From NCBI GenBank assembly GCA_016222805.1, contig JACRQG010000009.1, positions 87,006-151,005 of the forward strand: a stretch of DNA of 64,000 nucleotides, read 5' to 3'. The translations under genes and the position numbers were made by a program. Shown here piece by piece: positions 19,701 through 27,089 of the stretch. The notes under the pieces were generated by a model. The model was not told the origin of the DNA. It did no database searches and was given only the letters and a program-made list of their open reading frames with translations. Position 1 is the stretch's first letter; each line of letters opens with the position of its first letter. The stretch is from Verrucomicrobiota bacterium (GTDB taxonomy: Bacteria; Verrucomicrobiota; Verrucomicrobiia; Opitutales; Opitutaceae).

Positions 19701-19849
19701 ACAACACCAAGATCATCCCCGTGCGCCTCGCCACGGGCGCGACCGCGTCCGACGGCTTCTTCGTTCCCGGGGGCCGCGGCGTCGCCTACGGGCGCTATGA
19801 TCTGGTGCAGCCGCGCGAGATTCGCTTCACGACCACGTGGTCGTACTGA
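16760..19849 (+). CDS. TonB-dependent outer-membrane receptor
   Basis: A 1029-aa receptor with a signal peptide (about 1-31). A Pro/Ala-rich linker then leads to VVELSPFEVNTTKDTGY, a TonB-box-like start seen in Opitutaceae receptors. The plug domain includes LAGSRLNTSLRDTASSVSVFTKEFLDDV and EDTRGPNSILFGIGSPGGMLN, and the long barrel ends in TTWSY with a terminal aromatic residue. It probably imports a glycan fragment or chelated metal; the sequence does not show which. There is no TonB/ExbBD in the window. It is 57 bp downstream of ettA but functionally unrelated to it. Confidence 0.9.
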   Translation: MRYPTPPYGRLPALCLASILAPCAAAPLSAAEPARPPAPPPASAEVVELSPFEVNTTKDTGYVAENTLAGSRLNTSLRDTASSVSVFTKEFLDDVAITSLVELVQYSVNSEMNTNENQAGTGQNPIVNAQALTPQVLVRGLAASLGLDYFNSITPTDPYRVGRYEDTRGPNSILFGIGSPGGMLNQSSKVATLRSDSAAIRHSSGSWQRSRTELDANKILRRDHLAVSLAAVHQENGGWRQFDFQDKQRIFGSVTYRPTRTLGVSVMGEVGRDLNAVIRNSVESDQVLAWYDNRNARGVDAVTFTPGTVAPTAAQIAVGVTGRDSTRTGNNRRVTFIENDGTIFDFSGAFVTGSYNNAAVRAPDGTPGVTSSTLKVHDPSLLPYDMNGAGPGMFRDQKLKNYTISLDWQPLRDLAFNLAHNYQDTTALVNLMTGEDPTLRGDANRTLGVGGPANPYAGRLYIDGTWRRDVHVGDATETRLSASWQVDTRSKWFGRHRVAAMVSQAEQFDTRANSWLALAGRPFNATPNNANNRITVRNYFTEGSHATYRAGDWRRLPTKINFLGRDYGLVFANEVWGANNGGGEQDSTSALGVVQSHWLANRLVTTFGYRQDKVDIYELSFYDDPNVGNIVDRDRSKSTKTSATGYTSTAGAVLHVTDWLSLIGNRSTNQGVPSFTRKIFPDGNLAPASEGKGEDVGLGLDLLNGRLNAKAVYFTSYEQGRITTTGFGGAADRNTRVMTAFASVLVGTGRPYSQAQWDPIFRQLTPPATAASSDFETEGYEARLTANLTRNWRLVVNYSYTDSIRRNVANEVAAWYGLKPTDNGKLVQGVSQVAGGQYVVDRSAFVPGGAISRWLDLAAQHPEANVSTLSTSNSIPVAQEIFNLINNLNDDKEQEERRWGVRPHKISLFTAYDLREGRLKGFTVGGGWRWRSANVIGEDSKGNEITGRVLTATDLMLAYATKFDRLPGRVRFQVNISNLFDNTKIIPVRLATGATASDGFFVPGGRGVAYGRYDLVQPREIRFTTTWSY

Positions 19850-19864
19850 GCCGGCCGCCCGGCC

Positions 19865-21133
19865 TCACTCCTGCTTCTTGGCCTCCGCCGCCGCGGCGGC
19901 TTTCTTCACCTTGGGCGGCAGCCGCTTGACGGCCGCGACCACGTCCTCCTCCGCGTAGGCCTCGGCCCGATACGCGGCCGGCTGGCGCCCCTTTTCCTTG
20001 CGCAGGGCAAACCGGTCGAACTCGCGGCCGTCGATGTCGATCGCCCGCGCCTCCAACTGGTCGCGGGTCGCCCGGAACCACACGAAATGGTACACCTTCT
20101 CCGCCACGACCAGCGACGGATCCGCGATCGCCGCTGCCAGGGGAGCCCCGCCGCCGCCGGTGGTGACGTGCTGGATCAGCCACGCGTCCGGCTGCCCTTT
20201 CGGACCGAGCGGCTTGAAACGCTCGTACAGGTGCGAATGTCCGGCGAGGACGAGGTCGACCTTTGTCTCCCGGAAGAGCGGCAGGTAGTGTTCATGGCCC
20301 CAAAGCGAGGCGTGCCCGCCAAAGTTAAACATCGGCGCGTGCAGCAGCACGACTTTCCAGGGCGCCCGGCTCGCCCGCAGATCCGCCGCCACGAAGGCAA
20401 ACTGCTCATCCGTCGGTTTGGTTGACCGGTAGTCGAGCGTGACCACATGCACGGGCCCGATGTCGCGGCTGTAGAAGAATCGTTGGTCGCCCGGCTGGTG
20501 GAAGTACGCGAGGTAGTTGACACCATCCTGCTCGTGGTTGCCGATCGACGGCAGCATCGGCACTTCGTCGATCACTCCCTTCAGGGGATCGAAGAACTCG
20601 TTCGCCCAACGTTCATGTTCGGTCCCCTTCGCCACCAGGTCGCCGGAATGAAGGATGAATTCGGGCTCGTGCCGCCGGAAGTGCGCCGCGACGGCGGCGT
20701 GTTTCTCGGGATTCGTCCGCGTATCGCCGTAGGCGATAAAGGTCACCTGGGCAGCCTCGCGATTGAAGGTCCGGAACTGTCGCCGTCCGCTCGAATCGGA
20801 ACCGATCCTCGCCTCGTAGCGGTAGGCCGTGCCGGGTTTCAGGCCGGCCAGCACCGCTTCGTAGACATAAAACGTCACCTTGGCGTTTGCCACCCGGGTG
20901 GGTCGAATCGGACCGACCGTCCGATCGAGGCGATCCCCTTCGCCGTACCGCAGTTCCCCGGACTCCTCGACCGCCGATTCCCACATGATCGTGATGCCCT
21001 CGGGTCCCGGTGCCTGCAGGTAGGGACCCTTGGTGAGGGGCGCCGCCAGCGCGGACACTTCCAAGACAGCCAGCAACCAGGCGACAGCCGGTACACGGCC
21101 GGAGCACCGGGGAAACACGCAGGGTAAGTTCAT
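19865..21133 (-). CDS. Exported purple-acid-phosphatase-like metallophosphoesterase
   Basis: A 422-aa protein with a signal peptide and an N-terminal fibronectin-like domain (APGPEGITIMWES to FRTFNRE), as in purple acid phosphatases. The calcineurin-like metal centre follows: YGDTR, HSGDLVAKG, GNHEQDG, LHAPMFN and AGHSHLYER. The C-terminal 60 residues are Lys/Ala-rich and probably disordered. It likely hydrolyses phosphate esters in the periplasm or outside the cell. The start at 21133 is chosen for the signal peptide. It is divergent from the sulfatase-esterase at 21268. Confidence 0.85.
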   Translation of the reverse strand: MNLPCVFPRCSGRVPAVAWLLAVLEVSALAAPLTKGPYLQAPGPEGITIMWESAVEESGELRYGEGDRLDRTVGPIRPTRVANAKVTFYVYEAVLAGLKPGTAYRYEARIGSDSSGRRQFRTFNREAAQVTFIAYGDTRTNPEKHAAVAAHFRRHEPEFILHSGDLVAKGTEHERWANEFFDPLKGVIDEVPMLPSIGNHEQDGVNYLAYFHQPGDQRFFYSRDIGPVHVVTLDYRSTKPTDEQFAFVAADLRASRAPWKVVLLHAPMFNFGGHASLWGHEHYLPLFRETKVDLVLAGHSHLYERFKPLGPKGQPDAWLIQHVTTGGGGAPLAAAIADPSLVVAEKVYHFVWFRATRDQLEARAIDIDGREFDRFALRKEKGRQPAAYRAEAYAEEDVVAAVKRLPPKVKKAAAAAEAKKQE

Positions 21134-21267
21134 GGTGCGAGAACAAGCCAGACGACCGGTGCGGCCCGCCGGTTGCCGGCAACCCTGCGCATCGCTTGCG
21201 AAAAACTGGGCGAGCCTCACCCCCCGGCCCGTTGACGCCGCGTTCCCTCCGGCCCAAAGCTTGGTCC

Positions 21268-23598
21268 ATGAAACCCCTCCTGCGGCCGCGCCCGGCCGGG
21301 CCGCCCCTCCTGCTCCTGCTCGGCTGTTTCCTCCCCCTGCTCGCGCCGTCGTGGGTCCGCGCCGCCGGGCACAGCACCCCGAATGTCATCCTCATTTTCG
21401 CCGATGATCTCGGGTACGGAGACCTCGGCTGCTATGGGGCGACGGACATCCGCACGCCGCACTTGGATCGGATGGCAAGCGAAGGGACGCGTTTCACGAG
21501 TTTCTACGTGGCCCAGGCGGTCTGCACGGCGTCGCGCGCGGCGCTCATGACCGGGAGCTACCCGAACCGCGTGGGCATGAGCGGCGCACTCAACCACACC
21601 AGCACCACGGGGCTGCACCCGCGGGAAAAGACGCTCGGGCAGGTATTCAAGGACCGGGGCTACGCCACCGCCATGTTCGGCAAGTGGCACCTCGGGCACC
21701 ACCGGCCCTACCTGCCCACGCGGCGCGGCTTCGATGAATGGCTCGGCCTGCCCTACTCCAACGACAACGGTCCCCTCCACCCCGTGACGAAGGGCATTCC
21801 GTCGCTGCCGCTGTACGACGGCGAGGAGGTCGTCGAGGCCGACCCCGATCAGTCGCAGTTCACGGCGCGCTTCACGGCGCGGGCCATCACCTTCCTCGAG
21901 CGCCATCGCGACCGCCCGTTCTTCCTCTACCTGCCGCACGTCATGCCCCATGTGCCGATCTTCGCCTCCGCGCGGTTCCGCGGCACAAGCAGACGCGGGC
22001 TGTACGGTGACGTGGTCCAGGAGCTTGACTGGTCCGTGGGAGAAATCCTGGCGGCCCTGCGCCGCCTCGGTCTCGACGACAAGACCCTGGTCATCTTCAG
22101 CTCCGACAACGGCCCGTTCCTCTCCTACGGGGAACACGCCGGACTTTCCGGCCCGCTGCGGGAGGGCAAGCTCACGACCTTCGAGGGCGGCATGCGCACC
22201 CCCTGCCTGATCCGCTGGCCCGGCCGGGTCCCGGCCGGAAGGGTCAGCGACGAACCGTGGAGCACGATGGATCTCCACGTGACCTTGGCCGGCCTGATCG
22301 GGGCGAAACTTCCGGAGGTGAAACGGGACGGCGGCGACGTGCTCCCGCTGCTGCTCGGCACCCCGGGCGCCCGCGGGCGTGACGAGCTCTGGTACTACGC
22401 CGGCGACGAGCTCCACGCCGTGCGCCTCGGTGACTGGAAGCTCCACGTGCCCCACGACTATCTCACGGTCGCCGCCGAACCCGGCCGCGGGGGCAAACCG
22501 TCGAACTGGGCCAACATGAAGCCGCAGTCGATCGAGAACTCCGGCATCCGCGGCATCGCCAGCCGCCATGGCTACCGCGTCGAGTCGATCGGCGTCGCCC
22601 TCTATAACCTGCGCGATGACCCGGCGGAAACCCGCAACCTCGCGACCACCCATCCCGAGATCGTCGCTCGGCTGCAGGAGCGCGTAGCGGCCGCGCGCGC
22701 CGATCTGGGCGACTCCCTGACCGGGGCCAAGGGAGCCAACCTCCGCCCGGCCGGCGACGTCCGAGCCGCGCTCCCTGCCGGGGTGAAACGGATCTCCAAC
22801 CAAACCTATCACACGCCTCCGACCGGCGCCGTGCTGCTCGATCTCTACCTGCCCGAAAAGACCCCGGACCGTCCGTTGCCGGTGGTGCTCTGGATCCATG
22901 GCGGTGGCTGGAAGAACGGCAGCAAGGAAAACTGCCCGCTCATCTGGCTCGCCGCCGAGGGTTACGCCGTCGCCAGCATCAACTACCGGTTGAGCTGGCT
23001 CGCCCGGTGGCCCGCCCAGCCCGAGGACGCCCGCGCCGCGCTCCACTGGCTCCGCACGCAGGCAGCGAAGTACCAACTCGACCCGGCGAGGATCGCCGTC
23101 GCCGGTGGATCGTCCGGAGGCAACCTCGCCGGTGTCGTGGGCACGTCACCCGCGCCCGCCAACGAAAGCATCTCGAGCCGGGTCCAGGCGGTCATCGATT
23201 TCTACGGCGCCAGCGACCTGGCGACGATGCCCACCAACGTGCCCGGCCCGGGAAAGACCGACGCCGACCTCGCGCAGTCGAATGGCGCCAAGCTGATCGG
23301 CGGCATCGTCCGCGATCACCCCGACCTCGCCCGGCAGGTCAGCACCCTGCATCTGGTGACGCCGGACGATCCTCCCTTCCTCATCCTGCATGGCGATAAG
23401 GACCCGCAGGTCCCGCTGGAGCAGAGCCAGCGTCTGCATGCCAAGCTCAGGGACACCGGCGTACCGTCCGAACTCGTGGTCCTTCCAGGCGCCGGGCACG
23501 GCGGGAAGGAGTTTTCGGCGCCCGCGGTGCAGGACCGGATTCGCGGCTTCCTCCGACGGACGCTTGGGAATGGACCCAGTCCGACGAGACGACCCTGA
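21268..23598 (+). CDS. Bifunctional sulfatase - alpha/beta-hydrolase (esterase) fusion
   Basis: A 776-aa exported protein. Residues about 35-520 form a type I sulfatase: [19 protein letters not shown], the formylglycine motif AVCTASRAALMTG with Cys86, GKWHLGHH and SSDNGPF. Residues about 540-770 form a BD-FAE/esterase-like alpha/beta hydrolase: the oxyanion motif WIHGGGW, the nucleophile elbow GGSSGG, HGDKDPQVP carrying the Asp, and GAGHGG carrying the His. The fusion suggests removal of sulfate and an acyl group (for example acetyl) from the same polysaccharide. The polypeptide is uninterrupted, so it is not a sequencing join of two genes. Confidence 0.85.
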   Translation: MKPLLRPRPAGPPLLLLLGCFLPLLAPSWVRAAGHSTPNVILIFADDLGYGDLGCYGATDIRTPHLDRMASEGTRFTSFYVAQAVCTASRAALMTGSYPNRVGMSGALNHTSTTGLHPREKTLGQVFKDRGYATAMFGKWHLGHHRPYLPTRRGFDEWLGLPYSNDNGPLHPVTKGIPSLPLYDGEEVVEADPDQSQFTARFTARAITFLERHRDRPFFLYLPHVMPHVPIFASARFRGTSRRGLYGDVVQELDWSVGEILAALRRLGLDDKTLVIFSSDNGPFLSYGEHAGLSGPLREGKLTTFEGGMRTPCLIRWPGRVPAGRVSDEPWSTMDLHVTLAGLIGAKLPEVKRDGGDVLPLLLGTPGARGRDELWYYAGDELHAVRLGDWKLHVPHDYLTVAAEPGRGGKPSNWANMKPQSIENSGIRGIASRHGYRVESIGVALYNLRDDPAETRNLATTHPEIVARLQERVAAARADLGDSLTGAKGANLRPAGDVRAALPAGVKRISNQTYHTPPTGAVLLDLYLPEKTPDRPLPVVLWIHGGGWKNGSKENCPLIWLAAEGYAVASINYRLSWLARWPAQPEDARAALHWLRTQAAKYQLDPARIAVAGGSSGGNLAGVVGTSPAPANESISSRVQAVIDFYGASDLATMPTNVPGPGKTDADLAQSNGAKLIGGIVRDHPDLARQVSTLHLVTPDDPPFLILHGDKDPQVPLEQSQRLHAKLRDTGVPSELVVLPGAGHGGKEFSAPAVQDRIRGFLRRTLGNGPSPTRRP

Positions 23599-23645
23599 GG
23601 CACAAGGAAAGATCGACTGAACCTCGCGCCGGATCGTCGATGGGC

Positions 23646-23922
23646 ACACACCCCGGCGCTGCGCGCCACCCCTCTCGAATCGGAACGATGCAGTCGGGCT
23701 GACGCACCTGCGGGAGTCCACTGACGAAACGGTGACCTGTGGGCGGGGCGACCGCGCCCCGCTCCGCGACGAGGTCGTCGCGGCTACATTGCTGCGGTGC
23801 ACGTCGACTTCGACTGCATCACGTCGACTTCGACTGCATCGTTCCGGCTCGAGAGAGGAACTTGCCGAAGGACATTCGAACGGTCCCCTCCCTGGGAGGG
23901 GTGCCCGTCAGGGCGGGGTGGG
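23646..23922 (+). repeat. Composite palindromic repeat, copy 1 (277 bp)
   Basis: Nearly identical to 24311-24567, apart from a 20-nt tandem duplication (a second CGACTTCGACTGCATC-containing unit near 23814-23840) and a few substitutions. It contains a two-hairpin core at 23739-23787 and ends with a CCCCTCC/GGAGGGG palindrome and GTGCCCGTCAGGGCGGGGTG. It forms the left boundary of the DUF559 cassette, and the last codons of the broken DUF559 frame read into it. Confidence 0.95.
23739..23787 (+). repeat. Two-hairpin core with GTGG/CTAC ends (copy 1)
   Basis: A 49-bp unit: GTGG, hairpin GCGGGGC/GCCCCGC (6-nt loop), TC, hairpin CCGCGACG/CGTCGCGG (AGGT loop), CTAC. The same 49-bp core occurs at 24404-24452 and inverted at 38756-38804. 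The design matches bipartite REP elements (BIMEs), in which a GTAG-type tetranucleotide flanks each hairpin on the outside. Confidence 0.85.
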
Positions 23923-24297
23923 CGGTTTGGGACGGTCAGCTACGTGTTCCCGAATCCACCCGTCGATCGCTTGTGCGACTGCCAGTGGGTCCTTTCGCAC
24001 TTCGCCTTATCCAAAGCGCAGCACCGTCAGTCCGAGATTCTCGAAGGCGGCCTGCTTTTCCCGGTCCTCGTCGGATCGAAACCGATGGGATTCCCCGTCG
24101 ATTTCGATCACGAGTCCAAGGGCCGGACAGCAGAAGTCGGCGATCCACTCGAGAATCGGCTTCTGCCGGTGAAAGTCGTGCCCCATCCGCTGTCCGCACC
24201 TCAGGTGCCTCGAGAGCAGAACCTCCGCCAGCGTGCTCCGCTTTCGAAGGTCGCGGGCAAGCGTCCTCAGTCGCGGGTTGTAGGGGAGAAACCGCAT
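23908..24297 (-). pseudogene. DUF559 (PD-(D/E)XK, Vsr-like) endonuclease gene with one premature stop
   Basis: The reverse strand gives MRFLPYNPRLRTLARDLRKR, then LAEVLLSRHLRCGQRMGHDFHRQKPILEWIADF, VIEIDGESH and ENLGLTVLRFG, the order of a DUF559 domain with its acidic core and conserved LRF. At 24007-24009 there is an in-frame TAA. Beyond it the same frame continues as GEVRKDPLAVAQAIDGW to a TGA at 23908-23910, which matches the normal C-terminal helix of the family. A nonsense mutation is therefore more likely than a natural end; a 96-aa product with the catalytic core could still be made. The gene fills exactly the gap between two direct repeats. Confidence 0.8.
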
Positions 24298-24310
24298 CAC
24301 CGCCAAGACA

Positions 24311-24567
24311 ACACACCCCGGCGCTGCGCGCCACCCCTCTCGAATCGGAACGATGCAGTCGGGCTGACGCACCTGTGGGAGTCCACTGACGAAACGGTGA
24401 CCTGTGGGCGGGGCGACCGCGCCCCGCTCCGCGACGAGGTCGTCGCGGCTACATTGCTGCGGTGCACGTCGACTTCGAGTGCATCGTTCCGGCTCGAGAG
24501 AGGAACTTGCCGAAGGAAATTCGAACGGTCCCCTCCCTGGGAGGGGTGCCCGTCAGGGCGGGGTGGG
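24311..24567 (+). repeat. Composite palindromic repeat, copy 2 (257 bp)
   Basis: A direct repeat of 23646-23922. It begins with ACACACCCCGGCGCTGCGCG, 13 bp upstream of the DUF559 start codon, and ends GGGCGGGGTGGG. A third, inverted copy lies at 38647-38854. The first 134 nt of the shared region differ from that copy at about three positions; the middle of the element is more diverged. Confidence 0.95.
24404..24452 (+). repeat. Two-hairpin core with GTGG/CTAC ends (copy 2)
   Basis: Identical to the 49-bp core at 23739-23787. The perfect conservation of both hairpins within a repeat that is otherwise diverging suggests the hairpins matter for mobility or function. Confidence 0.85.
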
Positions 24568-24615
24568 TGGATCGCCACGGACAAGACGCACCCACTCCCG
24601 AACTATCACCAACCG

Positions 24616-25017
24616 CTACTTGGCGCGCTTGGCCACCCAGTCGCGCTTGGTCGTGCCGCCATCCCGACCCGGGCGCTCGCTGGTGCCCTTGATCGTGTCG
24701 CCCTCCAGCTTGCCCTCGTACTTGCTCGTAAACTTGTTGCCGTTGAATTCGCGCGTCACCGTGAAGGCCACGACGTCCCCCTTGAAGGAGGCATCGCCGA
24801 TCGGCGTGTCGGGAATCTGAAACTGATCGCGCTGGATGCCGACCATGGTGCCGGACAGTTTGCCGTCCTTCAGTTCCAGTTTGAGCGTCGACTCGAAGGC
24901 CTGGCCGTCGCGGCCCGGCGTGGACCATTTCCAGGTTCCAGTGGGATCAGCGGCGAAGGTCGCCGCGGTCAACAGGGCGCTCGTGAGCGCCAGCAGGAGG
25001 GTGCGAAGAACATTCAT
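24616..25017 (-). CDS. Small exported beta-rich protein, unknown function
   Basis: A 133-aa protein with a signal peptide (MNVLRTLLLALTSALLTAATFAA), then ADPTGTWKWSTPGRDGQAFESTLKLELKDGKLSGTM. This alternating-strand pattern occurs in small periplasmic lipocalin-like or hypothetical Verrucomicrobia proteins that start with TGTWKW. It has no catalytic motif. It lies 85 bp downstream of the YceI gene on the same strand. The function is not known. Confidence 0.75.
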   Translation of the reverse strand: MNVLRTLLLALTSALLTAATFAADPTGTWKWSTPGRDGQAFESTLKLELKDGKLSGTMVGIQRDQFQIPDTPIGDASFKGDVVAFTVTREFNGNKFTSKYEGKLEGDTIKGTSERPGRDGGTTKRDWVAKRAK

Positions 25018-25102
25018 GGGGAGGAATGGAAGCGCGACCACCCGACGCGATTCCGGCGCCGGCGGCAAGACCGTCTGGCGCCGGACAGTGCGGCGAAAAG
25101 CC

Positions 25103-25738
25103 TTAACCCTTCTTGGCGGCCCCCGCGATGCTGAGCGTCAGCTGGATCGTCTCGGCCACCTTGTCGGTGTTCTTGCCGGGCTGGATGCCGTAGTCGCTGC
25201 GGTTGATCGCAAAACTCGCCCGCATCACCAGCAAATCGCCCTTCACCTTGGGATCGCCCACCCGCGCCCCGAGCTTGTCCGGCAAATGGGTGAACGAGAC
25301 CGGCACGGTGACGTCCTTGGTCACTCCCTTCACCGTCAGCTTGCCCTTGACGTCCGCAAGAATCTGCGGGCCCTGGTTGCGCACGTTCGCGAGTGACACC
25401 GCCTCGAAGGTGATCGCCGGGTGCTGCGCGACATCGAGCCAGTTGTTGCCCCGCAGATGATCGGTCATCATCGGGTTGCCGACGGTCAGCGTGGCCGCCT
25501 CGAGGACGATCTTGCCGCTGGTCTTCGCCGGGGCGGCCGGATCGAAGGTCACCGTGCCGGAGATTCCGGTACCGGTGCCGGTGATCGACTCGAGCGGCGC
25601 ATCGAGGCTAAACTGGACGTTATTGACGCCCTTGGGGTCCTTGAAGTCGAAGGCGAGTGGCGCCGCGGAGGCAGCCAGGGCCGTCGCGCCCAGCGCGACC
25701 GCAACCGAAAGGGAAGAACGGAGGGAGGAGGTTGTCAT
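25103..25738 (-). CDS. YceI family periplasmic protein
   Basis: A 211-aa protein with a signal peptide (about 1-26) and a YceI lipocalin-like barrel: FDFKDPKGVNNVQFSLDAPL, GTVTFDPAAP, HLRGNNWLDVAQHPAITFE, VKGKLTVKGVTKDVTVPVSF and a C-terminal FAINRSDYGIQPG. YceI proteins bind polyisoprenoids or amphiphiles in the periplasm. It is encoded in a minus-strand run with 25778-26056 and 24616-25017. Confidence 0.9.
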   Translation of the reverse strand: MTTSSLRSSLSVAVALGATALAASAAPLAFDFKDPKGVNNVQFSLDAPLESITGTGTGISGTVTFDPAAPAKTSGKIVLEAATLTVGNPMMTDHLRGNNWLDVAQHPAITFEAVSLANVRNQGPQILADVKGKLTVKGVTKDVTVPVSFTHLPDKLGARVGDPKVKGDLLVMRASFAINRSDYGIQPGKNTDKVAETIQLTLSIAGAAKKG

Positions 25739-25777
25739 GGTATGGTTCTGTGGGAAAAGTGGAGGCAACACGCCGCT

Positions 25778-26056
25778 TTAGGCCCCTGCCGGGCGACGCC
25801 GGTCGAGGAACAAAGCGGTGGCGCCCAACCCTCCGGCCAGCAGCAGGCCGGCGGCGAGGACCTCGACGCCGGCGACAAAGGCGGCGCGCCGCACCGGAAA
25901 ATCGATCCCGGTGATTTCATCGCGCTGCAGTTGCACGACGCTCGTCTGGGTCCAGCCCAGATGGGCCCCGGTGGCGAGCCATCCCCCCGATGCGGCGAGG
26001 CCGACGACGAGGGCGGCGCCGCGAAGCAGGCGGGGAAGTTTGGACGTGGTGGACAT
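25778..26056 (-). CDS. Small membrane protein with two transmembrane segments, unknown
   Basis: A 92-aa protein. One hydrophobic helix lies at about 12-30 (GAALVVGLAASGGWLATG) and a second at about 60-82 (AGVEVLAAGLLLAGGLGATALFL), separated by a soluble loop WTQTSVVQLQRDEITGIDF. The C-terminus is basic. It is upstream of YceI, 39 bp away, and divergent from the LysR gene, so it may be a target of that regulator. I do not recognise the family. Confidence 0.6.
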   Translation of the reverse strand: MSTTSKLPRLLRGAALVVGLAASGGWLATGAHLGWTQTSVVQLQRDEITGIDFPVRRAAFVAGVEVLAAGLLLAGGLGATALFLDRRRPAGA

Positions 26057-26142
26057 GGCCGAAAAAATAGCACGGGCGGTCGCGGGGCGCCACTGCACGG
26101 GACGGCTTGCCGCCATGCGGTACGCGCATAACCCTGGTGCCG

Positions 26143-27069
26143 GTGCACCTCGATCTCCTCCGGTCCTTCCTTACCGTCGTCGAACACGGCAGCCTGAATC
26201 AGGCGGCGGAGCGCCTGCACGTGGCCCAATCGACCCTGACCCGCCAGATCCAGGCCCTCGAGCATCATGTGGGCGGCCGGCTGTTCGAACGCACGGCCAC
26301 CGGCGTCGCCCTGACCGGCGCCGGCCGCACCTTTCATGACGGGGTGCGCCCGGTGCTCGCCGCGCTGGAACAAGTCCTCGATGACACCCGCCGGCAACTT
26401 CGCGGGGAGAGTGCCCGTCTGCGCATCGGCTGCCTCATGTCACTCGTCGGCGAACTGCTCCATCCGGCGCTGGCCGCGTTCCGCCGGGCCCATCCCGAGG
26501 TCAAGGTGCGTCTCGCGGATCTTTCCCCCGGGGAGCAGATCGAGGCGCTCCGCCGCGGGGAACTCGACCTCGCACTCCTCGGGGGCGCGCCCACCCTCGC
26601 CTCCCGCGACTTCTTCGTGCGCCGGCTGGCGACGTTTCCGGTGTTTGCGGTGCTGGCGGAAACGCATCCGCTTTCGGCCAAGCCCGCCCTGCGCCTCGCC
26701 GAACTCAAGGGGGAGGGTTTTGTCGGCGCCAAGGAGCGGGACCTGCCCGGCTACAACGCTTGGCTGCTCCGGCTCTGCCGCCGGGCCCGCTTTCGCCCGC
26801 GGATCGTCCTCGAGGCCGACGGCCTCACCCACGGATTGGCCACGGTCCTGATCGAAGGGGCGGTGGCGCTGTTTCCGAGCTACACCCGCAAGTCCGCCGG
26901 CCCTGGAGTGGTCTATCGGCCCATTCAGGACGCCAACGCGAAGTGGGAGCTCTTTGCCGCCTGGCAGAGGGGAAAGATCTCCCAGCCGGTGCAGGCAATG
27001 TTGGCGGCCCTGCCGGTGCGCCTCCCCGAGTCCGCCGGGCCCGCGACCAAGCCAACCCGCCGGACCTGA
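26143..27069 (+). CDS. LysR-family transcriptional regulator
   Basis: A 308-aa protein from a GTG start (an in-frame GTG at 26137 is equally possible). The N-terminal winged helix is LDLLRSFLTVVEHGSLNQAAERLHVAQSTLTRQIQALE, the classical LTTR domain. It is followed by a periplasmic-binding-protein-like effector domain from about residue 85 (RLRIGCLMSLVGELLHPALAAF). It is divergent from the 24616-26056 gene group, the usual position for control of a neighbouring operon. The inducer is unknown. Confidence 0.92.
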   Translation: MHLDLLRSFLTVVEHGSLNQAAERLHVAQSTLTRQIQALEHHVGGRLFERTATGVALTGAGRTFHDGVRPVLAALEQVLDDTRRQLRGESARLRIGCLMSLVGELLHPALAAFRRAHPEVKVRLADLSPGEQIEALRRGELDLALLGGAPTLASRDFFVRRLATFPVFAVLAETHPLSAKPALRLAELKGEGFVGAKERDLPGYNAWLLRLCRRARFRPRIVLEADGLTHGLATVLIEGAVALFPSYTRKSAGPGVVYRPIQDANAKWELFAAWQRGKISQPVQAMLAALPVRLPESAGPATKPTRRT

Positions 27070-27089
27070 CGCGAGGTGCCGCCGCGGCG

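Noticed and set aside
23797-25134. 445-codon plus-strand frame across the repeat island
   Set aside because: It runs through both repeat copies, antisense to the DUF559 frame and to the small exported protein; the translation contains the repeat peptide twice and no domain.
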